The translations under genes and the position numbers were made by a program. The notes below the pieces were generated by a model that was not told the DNA's origin, searched no databases, and saw only the letters and a program-made list of their open reading frames with translations. From Strobilurus pachycystidiatus (taxonomy: Eukaryota > Basidiomycota > Agaricomycetes > Agaricales > Physalacriaceae), in NCBI GenBank assembly GCA_019915135.1, contig JAHLMK010000007.1, positions 496,001-560,000 on the forward strand: a DNA stretch of 64,000 bases. Direction: 5' to 3'. Each line of letters begins with the position of its first letter. Position 1 is the first letter of the stretch. This document shows, piece after piece, positions 22,192 through 35,139 of the stretch.

Positions 22192-24311
22192 ATGGATCTC
22201 CTGCACCTGCTCGTCCTCTTCGCCCTCACCCTGACTGTCCTTGTATATGGCCGTCGTCGACCCCGGTCTATTTCCCTACCGCTTCCGCCTGGGCCTAAGC
22301 GTCTTCCTATCGTTGGTAACCTCTTCAATCGTCCTGTCCATATGACATGGATGACCTACACGAATTGGAGAGCAAAGTATGGTGACTTGATTTCGATGGA
22401 AGTCCTGGGACAGCCAATTATCGTGGTCAACTCGGCCAAGGTGGCTGACGAGCTCTTCGAGAAGAGGTCTTCAAATTACGCAGACCGGCCGCGTACGTCT
22501 GTCTCTGATATCATCTGTGCTCGCTGCTGATTGAGATGTAGCGTTCCATATGGCTAACGATTTAATGAAATGGCATTGGGATTTTGTCCATATGCCTTAC
22601 GGTGACAAATGGAGGTACAGTCAAATTCTTTCCTCCTTTTCTCACTTCTGATCACCACTAGATTACACCGCAAGACGTTCCATCAGTACTACCAGTCTAG
22701 CATGGTCGATAGACACAAAGACGTACAACTTCAATCATCCGTTGTCCTTGTCCGCCATCTTCTCGAATCGCCGGAAGATTTCGCTGCCCATGTCCGCCAG
22801 TAAGTCAACTTAGTCGATCGCCACAGCTTAGCTGATCCTCTCAACTACTCTAGCCACGCCGGATCGATAATTCTACGCGCAACATACGGATACAAGGCGA
22901 GCCCCAAAAGCGATTCGTATGTTGAATTGGCAGACAGGGCAATGCGTGGGATCCTGTATGCTCTGATTCCCGGCAGCTACGTTGTGGATTACCTTCCAAT
23001 CTTGAAACATATCCCTTGTAGGTTGAGGATCTCGGTCTATTGCAAATCTGTCTCTGATTTATGTAACGCAGCCTGGTTTCCATTTGCATCGTTCCAGATC
23101 GAAGCAGCGGAGGCAGGTAAGAACGCACTCACTCTTCGCGACAAGCCATTTGAGCTGTTGATGAAGTCCGTGGTACGCCTTTCTCCCACCTTGCCATGAC
23201 TGTCGTTCTCACTCTTTTGCAGGCTGATGGTAGTGCTCCGGCATCGTTCGTAACCTACAGTCTGGAAAAGATGCGCCGACTCGACTTGGATGAAGTGGCG
23301 TTCACGAAAGTCATCAGGAACTGCGCGGGAGTTTCCTTTGCGGCAGGTGCAGACACAGTTAGTTTTCTCTTTGCAATCCGTCGCTTGCTTCGATAATGAT
23401 CACTGTGATGCTGACAGACAGTAACGACTGTCATGAGTGTCATCCTCGCAATGACTCATCATCCCGAAGTGCAGCGAAAGGCTCACGACGAACTGGACAA
23501 GAAAGTGGGAAGGAATAGACTCCCAGACTTCGATGATCAACCGCACCTCCCGTACATCGAAGCCATTGTTTTGGAAGCTTTGCGGTGGCGGCCTGTGACA
23601 CCGTTGGGTACGTATCCAACTTTCGACTTTCTGTAGTTCTGTTTGCTTATCTCCTGTAGCTGTCGCCCACGCCAGCGTGGCGGACGATATTTACGATAAC
23701 TACCTCATTCCTGCTGGTGCGCTAATCATATGATCTTCTCAGCACTCAGGATCTCATCGTCTGATTGTAGGTTCAATTGTTCTCGCAAATGCTTGGTAAC
23801 GCCACTCCCTCTTCCCATGATGCTCAGTCGTTCACCAAAGCGCCGTGCAGGGCGATACTACACGACCCAGAACTCTACCCTGACCCTGAGAACTTCAATC
23901 CCGACAGGTTTCTTGGTAGTGATCCAGCACCTCATCCGACAACTCTTGGTGGATTTGGCTTCGGACGGAGGTAGGCTGTTCCCCTGTCACTATAGCCTTC
24001 ACGTCAGACCTGACTTTCATTGAAGGATATGTCCTGGCAGGCATCTGGCGATGAACACTCTATACATTGGAGTCGTCTCCATCCTTTGGGCATTCACGAT
24101 CGACAAGGCGGATGATGATGAGCGTGGCCCGGATGTTTGGGCGTTCTCAGATGGCGTTATCTCGTAAGGCCGTCTTCATATCGTGATACGTTTGATCTGA
24201 CAATGGGATAGGCAACCTTTGCCGTTCAAGTGCAAGATTACGCCGCGCTTCGAGGGCGTGGCGAGTGTTGTCGAAAAATCGTTAGCGGACGTAGATGAGG
24301 CCCATTCATGA
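22192..24311 (+). CDS. Cytochrome P450 monooxygenase
   Basis: Starts MDLLHLLVLFALTLTVLVYG, an N-terminal membrane anchor, followed by the proline hinge LPLPPGPKRLPIVGN. At least ten short introns split the gene. The landmarks are intact in order: I-helix AGADTTVTT (across an intron near 23360-23420), K-helix EALRWRP (E-x2-R), PERF-like FNPDRF, and the heme loop FGFGRRICPG, whose Arg codon is split by an intron near 23970-24026. The stop is TGA 24309-24311. It is probably an ER-bound oxidase of the type common in Agaricomycetes (O-methylsterigmatocystin-oxidoreductase-like). No natural-product backbone gene is nearby, so the substrate is unknown. Confidence 0.92.
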
Positions 24312-25592
24312 TGTGAAGTCAACGTCGTGCCAATAGCTCAGTTACGAATAAATCATCGTCGTTGATGATCATGATTGGCCGTAGGTTGTAGACTCTCTGT
24401 GATGACTCGCATGTGCGTTCCGTTGTCACCTCCATGGCCCTTCAACCAAGCGTGGCTTTCGTAACGCGTTGTCCTCACGGACCCACAGTGTCTCTCATGA
24501 AAATGGTACACTTGCATGAAGGTCAGTGGTGACATTTCCGGGGATCTGTTACTTCCTGTCGAATGAGCGCTGATCGGACGTACTGCTTGGGTCCTCGGTT
24601 CATCGATTGCCGACACTTTCTTATGCGGCACTACTCCTGCACTCTCACTAGCGTATGGCTTCCATCGTGATCTGGGTCAAGGGCTTGAATAACGAGTGAG
24701 AACTCAACAGGGCAACAATCCTCGATTTCACAGGCAAGACGTACTGTCAGTGACAGATGTCTGTCTCTCGCGGCGGCCTCTGGTAGCCTTGTTCAAATCT
24801 CCGTACACCGCGCACGCGAAATGAGTCTCAGAGGTCGCGACTCTTGAGCGCCGGCCCGTGGCTGATGATGATGATAACGGGAAGAGCCTCTCTGAATTAT
24901 CCACCTGCCTGCGGCGGCCCGCACAGCTGCACAAATGTCGCGGTGAACAAATGGATCTGAGTGTCACCATCTTATAATCTGACTCGTGGTACGAACCGCC
25001 AGCTTCCATAGCACGCCTCGTCCCAATATCGCAAGATCTCACAGATCCGCAGCACTCTCCACTCTAACACGCGCAATTATGTATACATGGCCCGAAATAA
25101 GTGCTCAGTGCTTGGTTTGGCAGTTGGATGATGGGCACACCTCGGCCTAGGTCACCTATCTGATTGCTACCGCGCGAACCGATTTGTTTTTAGCGCCGGC
25201 GAGCATAGGCTGATGCTCACAAGACCAAAATGGAACACGAGAACCAGCTTTGAACATTCTACCTCACTGAAAGCTCGTCAATTATGTGGCGGTGACGACA
25301 TTACTAGAAGCTCATCTTGAAGCTTGATGGATTGGCTGCAGGTGGTATCAACTTCGGGCCTCAAGTGTCGCCGCAGAGCGACCGGAAACCGGCGCGCCAA
25401 GCTCCCACAAGCGCTGATCCTCACTCGACACTGGACAGCTAGCTGTGAAATGACTCGACGCAATTCAATGGGATTAGTGGAACCCTTAAAAGCCCTCTTG
25501 TCTGCTCTGCTGATCGCCATTCCAGCACTTTCCTTCCTTCCCTCACTCTCGCCCCAAAGGCGTCTTACTGTGTACATATACTCGAGTACTGT
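24312..25592. other. Intergenic, no gene seen
   Basis: About 1.3 kb upstream of the next C2H2 gene. Only short unsupported frames are visible. Confidence 0.45.
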
Positions 25593-27102
25593 ATGCCGTA
25601 TTACGCAAAATCACCGGCCTTTGACTACTGGCTGAAGTCGTCCGCTTGTCAAAATCAAGACTACCCTGACGACGTCAATGATGCCTTTTGGCAGCTTCCA
25701 CAACCAGAACTCGGACGGGCGCACAAGGACTTCAAGCTTGCCCCCGCCCCTTTCATCTACGTCGACTCGGAAAATGGCCGCGAAACTACTCTCCTGTCCG
25801 CTCTTCCGTTTTCCCCCACTCAGTTCTGACAGTATGCTAGGTCCCGCAATGATTCCGAATTTTTCGAGGACGAACGTGAAGCTGCTCAGGCCTCCAGCTC
25901 TGCTTATCTCACGGAGCCTCGTCTCGTCGACTATGATGGAGCCTTCACATTCGTCGACCGGACAGGTACGGCTCCGTTGTCTCTTTCTGGCTACCTTCTG
26001 ACGGTCAATGAAGTGCTCCCGGGCGAAGAAGCCATGCAATTCAGTGATACCTCTACTACCGTTGTCGACGATGGCCAGCCGACCGACCTGAAATACTCTG
26101 CCTACCCACCGATCCCATATCCACCGGTGCTGCTCAGCGAGACCTTTGATGTTTCCTCGCAGTTGCATGGACCCCATCCATCTCATCCTCCACGTCTAAG
26201 CAGCACCCATCCCCGCCGCAACAGCTCCCCAGATGTTCTTCCCGGTTTCTTCCCAAGATTTTCGTCGATTGTGGCAAACAGCATGCAGCCTCTTGACGCT
26301 GCCCCAGGTCCAACAGCGGGTTCCTTTACGGATTATCTGTCTGCAGCGGCATTGACGGACCTGATCCAGCGTCTAGAAATTGATGATCCTCTTCCCTTCC
26401 CAGATGGGTATGCTGAGGATGCTCAAAATGGTGACGCATTCCAGTCATATACGACACACGAGTCCCTGTACTCCCAAGTATTCGACGTAGAGTCATTGAC
26501 ATTGACAAGCTACGCGAACCCCGATGGAGAACTGTATTCGTCTCCCATCCTTCCGTTCGGATATTTTCCGAACCAGGCTAGCGTCTTCGTCACTGGGAAG
26601 ACGCCGGATGGTCAGCAGCCAAGAGGACGCACAGGTGTCCATGGTTCAGTCAACCTGAAGCATGATGACAACAAGCGGCCACAAAGTATAGGTCAAGAGC
26701 AAACACAGAGTGGCGATTCGAGTCGTCAGCAAACCCCCTCCAGGCACAGGGGCCCGAATGCTGAAATCAAACGGATTCATCCAATCACACACTTTTGCGA
26801 GGACTGTGCTTTGATGGGCAAGGAGTCCGGATTCACGACGCGGGCGTCCCAACTAAGTGAGTCGCCGTTCAGACCTACCTCGATGTTTATGTACAGCGAT
26901 TGATTGACATTGTATAGGGCATATCGCCACTGAGCACGAAAACTTTCTAGCTGTCTGCCTGCACGACGGATGCTCTAAATCTTTCCGTCACACCCCTTCC
27001 ATGCGGCGTCACTACAAAAACATCCACATGAAGGATGTTGCGTCAACTAAGCGTGCGCCATCAAGGAAAAGGATCTCACATCCAAAGCCAAAACCGTACT
27101 GA
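25593..27102 (+). CDS. C2H2 zinc-finger transcription factor (paralogue-like to 7004-8312)
   Basis: Starts MPYYAKSPAFDYWLK at 25593. A first intron of about 71 bp (GTCGAC to TGACAG) joins to a large Ser/Pro/Asp-rich exon that is contiguous to about 26856. The C terminus carries two fingers. The first (C-x2-C, then GFTTRASQL and H-x4-H) is cut by an intron of about 63 bp directly before its His pair. The second is C-x4-C-x12-H-x4-H, followed by a basic tail (RAPSRKRISHPKPKPY) and TGA 27100-27102. The finger-splitting intron and the FTT-x-(S/G)-x-L motif are shared with the gene at 7004-8312. The central region is probably an activation domain. The precise donor of the first intron is uncertain. 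Confidence 0.75.
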
Positions 27103-27347
27103 TGAGGAGGTCACTAGACGGATGTCGATGGGGTTGAACGTTGAACGCTGGACAGTGGACACAGGTAAGTGTATCTCAGACTTTTCCCCCGATCAATGTA
27201 GATGTGCCTACAATAATTATGCCGACGACGAGAAGAAGGGCAGAAGTCAACAACAATCATGTACACAAACAACTATCTATTCACTCAATTAGTTACACAC
27301 TCGTGGACATTCAACTGACACTAGTACAATACGCATATCTACCCATA

Positions 27348-28128
27348 TCAATACACTGCTGGAATGATTCTGCATGGGACCGCTTCTGCCCAAGCATCCC
27401 AAGCGTCACCGAACTCTCTTCTCATAAGTTCATCCTCGCTTTGCGTGCGAACAATGAGCACTATCGTCGTATTCAACATGCCCACTAGCCAGAGAACAAG
27501 AACGACACCACCCGGTAATGTTCCTGGAAAGCCGCTCGTTCGCATCCATGAAAGCGGATCAGTGAAGAGAGTAACAGAGCCAATGAAGCTCAACAGGCTA
27601 CCAGCGTATGCTGGGTGTCGAACGATGGCATACGGACCGGTGGTAACAAGTTTGTGGTTCCGCCGACGCGATAGCTCAAACGTGAAGAGTGCACCGAGCT
27701 CCCTGAAGCAGGCAAAGCGTATCATGAATCCGCACATCGCAACGCAGGCAGCGACGAGGAATCTGGGACTGATTTGTGCCATCTCGGCGGGGAAGGGTCG
27801 ATGGTCGAAGAACATGAGATGGAGGATGCGTTCGCTTGCGGCGTGGGATGGATACATCACCGCAAGGATTGCGGCACATTCGGACAGGACAAGAGACCAG
27901 TACATGAGCTGTTATGCCATCAGTCTCCTTGCCATTCTAGCTCCCGGGAAAACGAACCTTGTGTAGACCCACGAGCGACAAGAGCCTGCGTGTTACAGAT
28001 TCGGACCACCCGAACCTGGGGCGCGTCGGAATGAATCGCTCGTTCTCGGCCGGTATGGAAGGCGATGTCGAGCTGAAATGATTGAACAGAGCTGCGACTA
28101 AGAGGATGGGGACCTTTGGAAGCGACAT
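27348..28128 (-). CDS. Isoprenylcysteine carboxyl methyltransferase-like membrane enzyme
   Basis: Two exons: start MSLPKVPILLVAALF at 28128, with one intron of about 49 bp near 27909-27957. The protein has several hydrophobic helices. The ICMT signatures are clear: ELGALFTFEL, then GPYAIVRHPAYAGSLL (the RHPxYxG motif that binds S-adenosylmethionine), and near the end an acidic E-x-E-L...FG-x2-W-x2-W...VP-x-RIIP-x-Y block. True ICMT (Ste14) methylates prenylated cysteines in the ER. Basidiomycetes carry several divergent copies, so the exact substrate is not assured. At roughly 240 residues it is of normal family size. Confidence 0.85.
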
Positions 28129-29204
28129 GAGCCCTGGGACTGATAAGCAAAAGCCTCGCTTTTTGAAGTTCCATCGTCTGCCTGACAGATTGCTTGGTGT
28201 TTATCCAATGCTGCCATCGCGGTCAGATACAGAGTTCATTGAGACTCTGATGGCTCGAACGTCCTGTTGGATCAAAAACAACAGCCTTCAATACTGTGCT
28301 TGCGATATAGACAAGAAAAGCGACCGGTACGGAGAGGATCAAGCGAGGGGTTGATTTGCATGGCTCTGATGGAATGGAATGGCCGCTAAAGACCAAAGCA
28401 GAACTCAGTCTTTCGGGATGGAACGCAGAGCCGCTCTTTGCTTCACGAGTACGGCGTCAAGAATATCGTTTTGTGCCGCTCTATACGCATCGTAGGCTGG
28501 ATAAATCGCGTCTTGGACATCACCTTCCACAACTTTTCGTGCGGAGATGAAGTTCAAGCAGGAAGAGGCAAGGTGCGTCACGCTCTTCGTCACGATCACG
28601 TACCGATTCATCCCTCCTCCCACGTTCATCAGTTCTACAGACAAGTCTTTCCGCGTCGACACCGGCTATCTGTCTCCGCGTCCAATGGAACCCCGCGGAA
28701 TATGCGGCGACAGAGGTGCAGAAATTTTCTAGCTCGATTGTACATTTTTTGGAACAAAAGATTAGCTCTGCGCGCTACATCGCTTATAGGACTCGGAAAA
28801 GCGATACAAATCAACGCTACAACGCTGTCGTAGCCCTTCCGACCCACAACCCTCGTCCTCCGAGCATACATCTGGTTATTAGACGTCCTTCTTCTGGACC
28901 AGGGCGCGAGGAAAAGCCTCTGGGTCGTTGGGCACATTCTTTGCCGAGACTAGCTGATCTGGAATGTGTCGAAGTGGATCGACTGGAGGGACCTGATGCC
29001 CTGTACTTATTGATCCCCATCATCCGTGCGCATTCTCCATATCACTGCTCTACCAAGCCATCCCAGAAGCCTCGACAAGCATAGACGTCTTTCGTGGGAG
29101 ATTCTCAATATGCAAGCCCTTTTTGGCGTCCTCGCCGCACGTTCTCACCCGATGGCCAGCGTAGGATCGATTTCATGCTACAGCCACACGAAACCTGCGC
29201 GCCC
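28129..29204. other. Intergenic, no gene recognised
   Basis: About 1.1 kb. A plus-strand frame at 28716-29084 has unremarkable composition and no recognised domain. Treated as non-coding. Confidence 0.4.
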
Positions 29205-29210
29205 TATAAA
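29205..29210 (+). promoter_or_regulatory. TATA box upstream of the tyrosinase locus
   Basis: TATAAA about 71 bp upstream of the tyrosinase start codon at 29281. It suggests the promoter is preserved although the reading frame is damaged. Confidence 0.45.
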
Positions 29211-29280
29211 GGTCTGCTGAATCGACCATCAATCGCCGGCCAATGCCTCACTCGACCATGCATCATGTCATCACTAGTCC

Positions 29281-31382
29281 ATGCCGCTCGTTTCCACCAA
29301 CGAGCAGGCTGTATCGCGTCGCAATATCCAAGATGAGCTGCAGTTCTCGCTTTATGTCCAATCTCTCCGTTGGTCTCTCTTTGCCTCAGTGTCTTCCATT
29401 AACTTACCCTCGCTTAGAGATGCTTGCTACATCAGATCAACGCGACCCACTTTCGTCGTTCGGGTCTCCAGCGTTCGAGCACTACCCGTGGAATCTTGGG
29501 CTGGCGCGCCACCCGTCGACGATGAATTGGGCGTTCCCGCATATTTCTACTGCACCCACACGACGGTCCTGTTCCCTGTGTGGCATCGCGCCTACGTAAC
29601 GCTCTTCGAAGTCAGTCATTTCTTCACCCAAAAGCCCGTACCTCATCGACTTACTCATATCGCCAGCAAGCGTTACACGATTGTGCCCGAACAGTTGCCG
29701 AGAGCCGGCGAGAGGTACACCGAGAACAAAAATGCCTGGATCAAAGCCGCGAGTGATCTGCATGCACCGTACTGGGACTGGGCGATCGATTTTTTGCATC
29801 CGCCGGAAGCTATCGAGTATCCAACTTTGGCCATTGTCACACCGGACTCCGAAGGAAACGTGTCTCTGTTCCCAATCCGCTTCTCTCATACGAATATCAT
29901 CCAAAGCCGAAGTTTGATTCGACGGCGCGTACTGCGCGGCATCCTCAGGATTCCCCGGATCAACGAAAGAGTTTACAGGCTTTGGAAGAGTGAGTACTTC
30001 TTCGACAACCTCTGCTGCTTTACTAACTCATGTCTTCAGAGACCTTCAAGCAGGCTCCCTCAACATCCGTACACACATATGACATGCTGACTCGGACCAC
30101 CAAGTGGGAGGATTTCAGTAATACCTCATCTTCGAAAGGAGCACGTACGTTCGCTAGCTACCCTTTTGGTGGTCGTATGGGTATCCATTGGCGACCTAGT
30201 CGCGAACAGTCTCGAGCAGATCCACTATCATTATGGTCTACCTGACCGCATTGGAGGTGCGGGGCAAACGGGATTCCACTCTGCAGCGGGTGCGCCTCCT
30301 TCTTAGTACCGCCGCGTCTCTCTGACGCGCCTGATAGCCTACGATCCCATATTCTGGCTTCATCACGCGAATGTATGGCTGCTCTCCGTCCCAATGTAGC
30401 TGTCACTGAACATTTGTTGTCAGGTCGATCGTCTACTTTTTCTTTGGCAAGCCATCCATCCCGTTATATGGATATCTGAGGAACACCTCGACGTCGGTAT
30501 GCAAATCCACACGATCGATTTCATCGTTAATTGACCCAGTCTTTCTAGAGCTCTTGCCATTTTGGAACAGCGAAGAAATCTTCTATCGCCCATCGAGCTC
30601 TGCGCTGAGCAACTGGACCGAGCTCAATTTTACGTACCCCGAATTCGTCGGTCTGAATTACAAGGACGATGTGCGCTCGGAGATGTTGGATGTCGTGGAC
30701 GTGATGTACGGAGATAACAGATCTGGCAGCGAGAAGGACATGACCGAGTTCAAGACGAACAGAGCGTGGTCGCGGTCGTCACTTCTTTTGCCAAGCGTAC
30801 CTCCAGTCATGATGGACTGGATCATCCGCATCAGGACGCCCAAATACGCCCTCCGCATGAGTTACTCTATCCTATTCTTCCTCGGACCTCCGCCCGCCTT
30901 TGTCGAACACTGGCGCACGTCCACTGCTTTGGTCGGGATCCATGGCGCGTTCGTCAGCCCGCAACTGGACACCTGCCCGAATTGTGTGCGGCAGCGCGAT
31001 GTCGTGTCGGAGGGCTTCATGAACGTTACCACCTTGATGGCAAAATCAGGCTTGAAGGAAGGAGCTAGGGTTGATTATCTGAGATGCAATATGCGGTGGA
31101 GAGTGCAGAAGGCGAGTACCTGTCCGTATTGATTGTCTGTGGTGGTTCATGAAGCAAAATATACAGATCGACGGAACAGTCGCTGAAGCCGATGAACTGA
31201 CCGTCGATGTATCCGTCATGAGGTTTCCTCTAGCGTTTTCGGAGCGAGACATGTTGCATATCCCTGTGGCGAAAATGGACACATCGGTCACCATTTACAA
31301 ACTTGACAAGTATGCGCGACAGAGTATATTCTTTCAATATCTTGGACTTCTCGGACCCTTCCTTTGTATACCAGCACTGTAG
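29281..31382 (+). pseudogene. Tyrosinase, disrupted by several frameshifts
   Basis: Tyrosinase (type 3 copper monophenol/diphenol oxidase) sequence is recognisable throughout. It shows the N-terminal region from MPLVSTNEQAV, a CuA segment with YCTHTTVLFPVWHRAY, DLHAPYWDWA, an NSLEQIH segment, and a CuB segment with YDPIFWLHH...VDRLLFLWQ. The C-terminal domain follows, with IRIRTPKYAL and ALVGIHGAFV. Homologous stretches fall in different frames with no plausible intron between them near 29450, 29700, 29850 and 30080. The last break sits in a short CA repeat. The expected first CuA His (in the I-H-G-L-P position) reads Arg (VRALPVESW). The last intron, after GTGCAGAAG near 31110, starts GC. 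It ends just before the convergent Argonaute gene. Some introns remain intact, so inactivation looks recent; sequencing errors are the alternative. Confidence 0.75.
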
Positions 31383-31494
31383 ACTCGTGCTGTCTTATAT
31401 CTCCTAAGCTCCACTAGAGAACACATCGTGTAAAGTGTCAACCATTTCTTACGACCTACTAGAATTACAGAATTACAACATGACAGCCCAGACC

Positions 31495-34400
31495 TTACAA
31501 AAAATACATGCCCAAGTGGAAATTGTCGTGCAAATTGACTGACTTCCAACCGCCCCACCACCTTGTCAGATCAAATGCCTGGCCACCGCTGTGAGTCGAC
31601 GATGCATCGTCACCGCCATACCGCATCTGTTCGTCGAAATGAAAAGCACCGCGTGTGCAGACTTGCTGTGAGTTGATCAGAAAAAGAAAAAAAGCCATAT
31701 AACAGCGCGATACGTACATGTGCATCTATACATCGTTCCATCGTCAGCAACACTCTGTCGGGGACAAGCAATGACACTTACAGTAAACGGGCGCTGGGAT
31801 GGAGACCGAACGTGTTGCCTTCGCGTACGTGTGGCAGAGAGCATAGGACAAATCTTGAATTCTGTAAGGCAGCGGGTCACTTGTTGTCCAGGAAGGGCAC
31901 CGGGATGAGAAACCTACTGTTCCTGATTTCCGCCGAACACATCATCTCGGATGATGATATAGTGCGCAGAACGGGCAGCTATGGTGGGTCAGTCGACGAA
32001 TGTTGAGCTTGAACACGAGATACTCACTCCCTTTGATGGCCGCGTGGCTTTGTAGGTAAAAATCGTTGAACAGTGGACTGGTTACGCCGCGTGTGGTCAC
32101 GAAGCCTGCTTTGAGGTTGCCTGTCCGATCCATGACCCTGTGAATGAAAGCCAGTATCAGTACTTGGATAGAATCATCGGGAAGCTGGAATCTGACGTGT
32201 TGTCCTTGGCAAAAAAGGTCATATGGTGGCGTTTACCCACTACTAGGAAGGTGACCTTCGGTTTCCGGACATTAACTTTTCGCTCCACCCAAACCTCATC
32301 AATGGCTGCTTGCAGAAGTTTTGCTTCGCCGTGCCCAACGACATCGAGCTCCCCTTCAGAGAGACCATCGCGGTAGAAGATAATCGAGTCGGGCGCCGCC
32401 CTGTTCTTGTCACCGAACGACTTGATAGCCAGCTTAGCCAAATCCTTGAGATCTGCGATACCTTCGGTTCTCGGGGCTTGGATTGACGAGTAGGCCACAT
32501 ATTGGGCGGCATGAGGATCGTGAGACCAGACCAGTGAGGATATAGAAGGTCGTATGGACCCTGGCGAGTTGTGGGAGACATCAGCACCTAGGAAGTTGTG
32601 AAATCAGTACCGATTCTTGCATGAACAAAGCACAACCGTACCCATAATCATGAAAGGCTTTCGCGACACCGCAGCGAAGGCAGGCGACTGGACAACATGA
32701 TTTGTACCCCCACAGCGAGCATTGATTCTGAATGCGACTGTCAGCTCTGGTATACGGCGCTTATGAGGTACCGACTTGAGGGCAACGTTGGCATAATACT
32801 GGGGTTTCGCAATCTTGAGCTTGTCCTCACGCATGTGTTGCGTCATCACACCTGCAATAGTACGTTAATTTGCTGTGGCGTGTATTAAGGGACCCCTACC
32901 ATGTGTCACATCGCCCCATCTTTTCACTGCATTCCTAATCTCGTCACCCCTGTTCGGAAACAAGACAACGATCAACTTCGCTCGACTATTATTCCGAGAC
33001 TTCGCTGCAACGTCACTCATGAAGTTGTTCAGTGACTGGGGATGTGCATGAGGTGAGAGCATGCGAAGCGAGATGAGAACAAACTCGTATGACATCGTTG
33101 CCGTTGCCATTGAAGATGCTTGTGTATCTCTGGGCATCTGGACATCAATCAGCAAAGCGGAACCAATCACAAAAATTCACATACTCATTCCTTGGATGAA
33201 CGGTCAAATGAGAAGCATAGTCACATAACGGAAAGACGTACCGATATTTCTCATCTCGTTGTACAGTCCATCTGCGTACTGCTGCGCATTCTCAGGCCGG
33301 AGGGTAGGTATGAAATTGATGACACCCCATACGCCTAACTCGGCACCGTACTTCACTTGTTGGCCTCTCATGTTCCACGCACCATCACTCGGTTGCTTCA
33401 TTGGTTATTTCATTAGACGTGCCTCGAGTTCGCGAGAAATCAAGCTTACAACGTTCGAGGACATCATAATTGCTGGCGTGTTGATGATCTTGCCCATGAT
33501 TGACAACGGGGAGGACGAGATCTCCATACCACTCTCAACAATGTACTCGGACGATCCGTACCCAAGAATCTAAGTAGAACGTCAGGCAAAGATCGCAATA
33601 GGATGAGCGACCATACCGGTGATGCTAGCATCCTGCTTGAGCCCGGGCTTGTAAGAGCCTGCAATCGATCGCGCGGAGAGATAGTCGCAAAGGTTACCAT
33701 CTCACTGGTGAACTCGGAGGGTAGCTTCTTCTTGTAGAGTTGTCCTTTTTGGACCTTACAGAATTCGGCGGGGATGATGACGGGACGCGGAGCGTTCTTC
33801 CCACTAAGGACAACCCCAAATGCATCGGGGTACCTTGTCGGAAGACCGTGCGCAGCGCGAGCGTGATCCTAATATGAGAGTCTGAGCAATCGTCCGAACT
33901 GCAAGATATGAACAAACAGCTTACCGCGACGGTTACGGGCCTGCCATCCTTTTCAAACTCATACCAACCTCCACGAGGTACAATGCCCCTTATTGTCTTC
34001 GTCCGGTTTCCAAAGTAGCCCTCAACGTGGATGCGCAATCCCCGAAGAAAATGCTCGAGGTTCTTGAACTTTTGGTCTCCTTCGTGAGAAGGAAGTTGCC
34101 GGACGTCACGAACGCGCGAGAACTCGAGGGCGAGGTCCAGAACAGGACCGCTTCGATACATGGCAGTTGTAGAAGTGTCGATGTTCACGAGCATACGGTT
34201 CACGGTGGGGCGGACAGACCTGTCATTCGCGTCAGCGTGAGTGAAGAAAGATAGTCGACAGAAAATCTCACTGAAAGAATCCACGCCAAAGTTCCAAGCC
34301 ACCTCCGATAGGCTTGCTTCCGGCCTCGCTGAAAAAAGAGCGAGCATTGTTTGGGTAGTTCCTGCACAAAGTAGACGTTGAAGAGACGGTGATGGAAGTA

Positions 34401-35139
34401 TTTACATGACTTACTGGTTCGTAGCCTGCTTGATCAAGAGTTGTAACAGATTAATTGCTGTAGCGCTTTCAGGCGTAATCCGCTTCGTAGTCATCAGAGC
34501 TTGTGTGTCGCTACCGCCATGTCAGATTAAGTAGGATGCAGCAGAGGCGGGAAGAACTTGCCTAGGGCGGACCTTCTTCCCGCCTGTTCGCGACAGAGTC
34601 ACTCTCATGACGCCGCGCATCGTCTCGTCTATCGGACCGCTCCTCGCAACGTCAGAGAGGTTCACTAGGAACTGTATAGAGAGTCATATCAGCCAACCGA
34701 TTGGTAGCGAATAGTGATTTGACTTACAGAACCGCTGCTCCCTCCAGCAAGTGGAAGACGACGGGACGAGTACAGAATCGCTTTTCCGTCATAGATGGCC
34801 TTTGGTTGGAATACTTGCGGTGCGACCAAGTTCTGAAGCCGCTCTATGACTTCCAGGCGTTTTCGGAAAATGGGGATGTCAGGGGTAATCACTACACAAC
34901 GCCTACACGTGAGGAAAAACCAGAATGGGGAATCAATCAACATACCAACTAAGGCGGGAGTCAGAGCCGGTTCCGAGAGGACCAGTAGGCGCACTCACCA
35001 TCGTACTGATAATAGTCTTTCGTTGGGAGTCTGTGAAGGACAGATCCATGAGCATCGACTCGTTTCTCAAAGGCGGCAGTGCTTCTCACCTTGTGATGGG
35101 AAAACAATTCGTGTACACTTCGAACTCTCGCGATGCCAT
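31495..35139 (-). CDS. Argonaute protein (N-PAZ-MID-PIWI)
   Basis: A large gene with many introns. The start MASREFEVYTNCFPIT at 35139 enters the Argonaute N domain directly. Blocks in order: YDGKAILYSSRRLPL; RRTLSRTGGKKVRPRQ linker (about 34600); RPTVNRMLVNIDTSTTAMY; PAZ with FFLRGLRIHVEGY-type and KTIRGIVPRGGWYEF (about 33940-34020); a MID region; PIWI with the first catalytic Asp in MGADVSHNSPG (exon junction near 32590), the third in IIFYRDGLSEGE, KRHHMTFF, and the late His in SAHYIIIRDD near 31960. The C terminus ends GMYFL. The DDH residues suggest slicer ability. It binds small RNAs for silencing in the cytoplasm or nucleus. There is no Gly/Arg-rich N-terminal extension, unless a further upstream exon exists. 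Confidence 0.88.
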
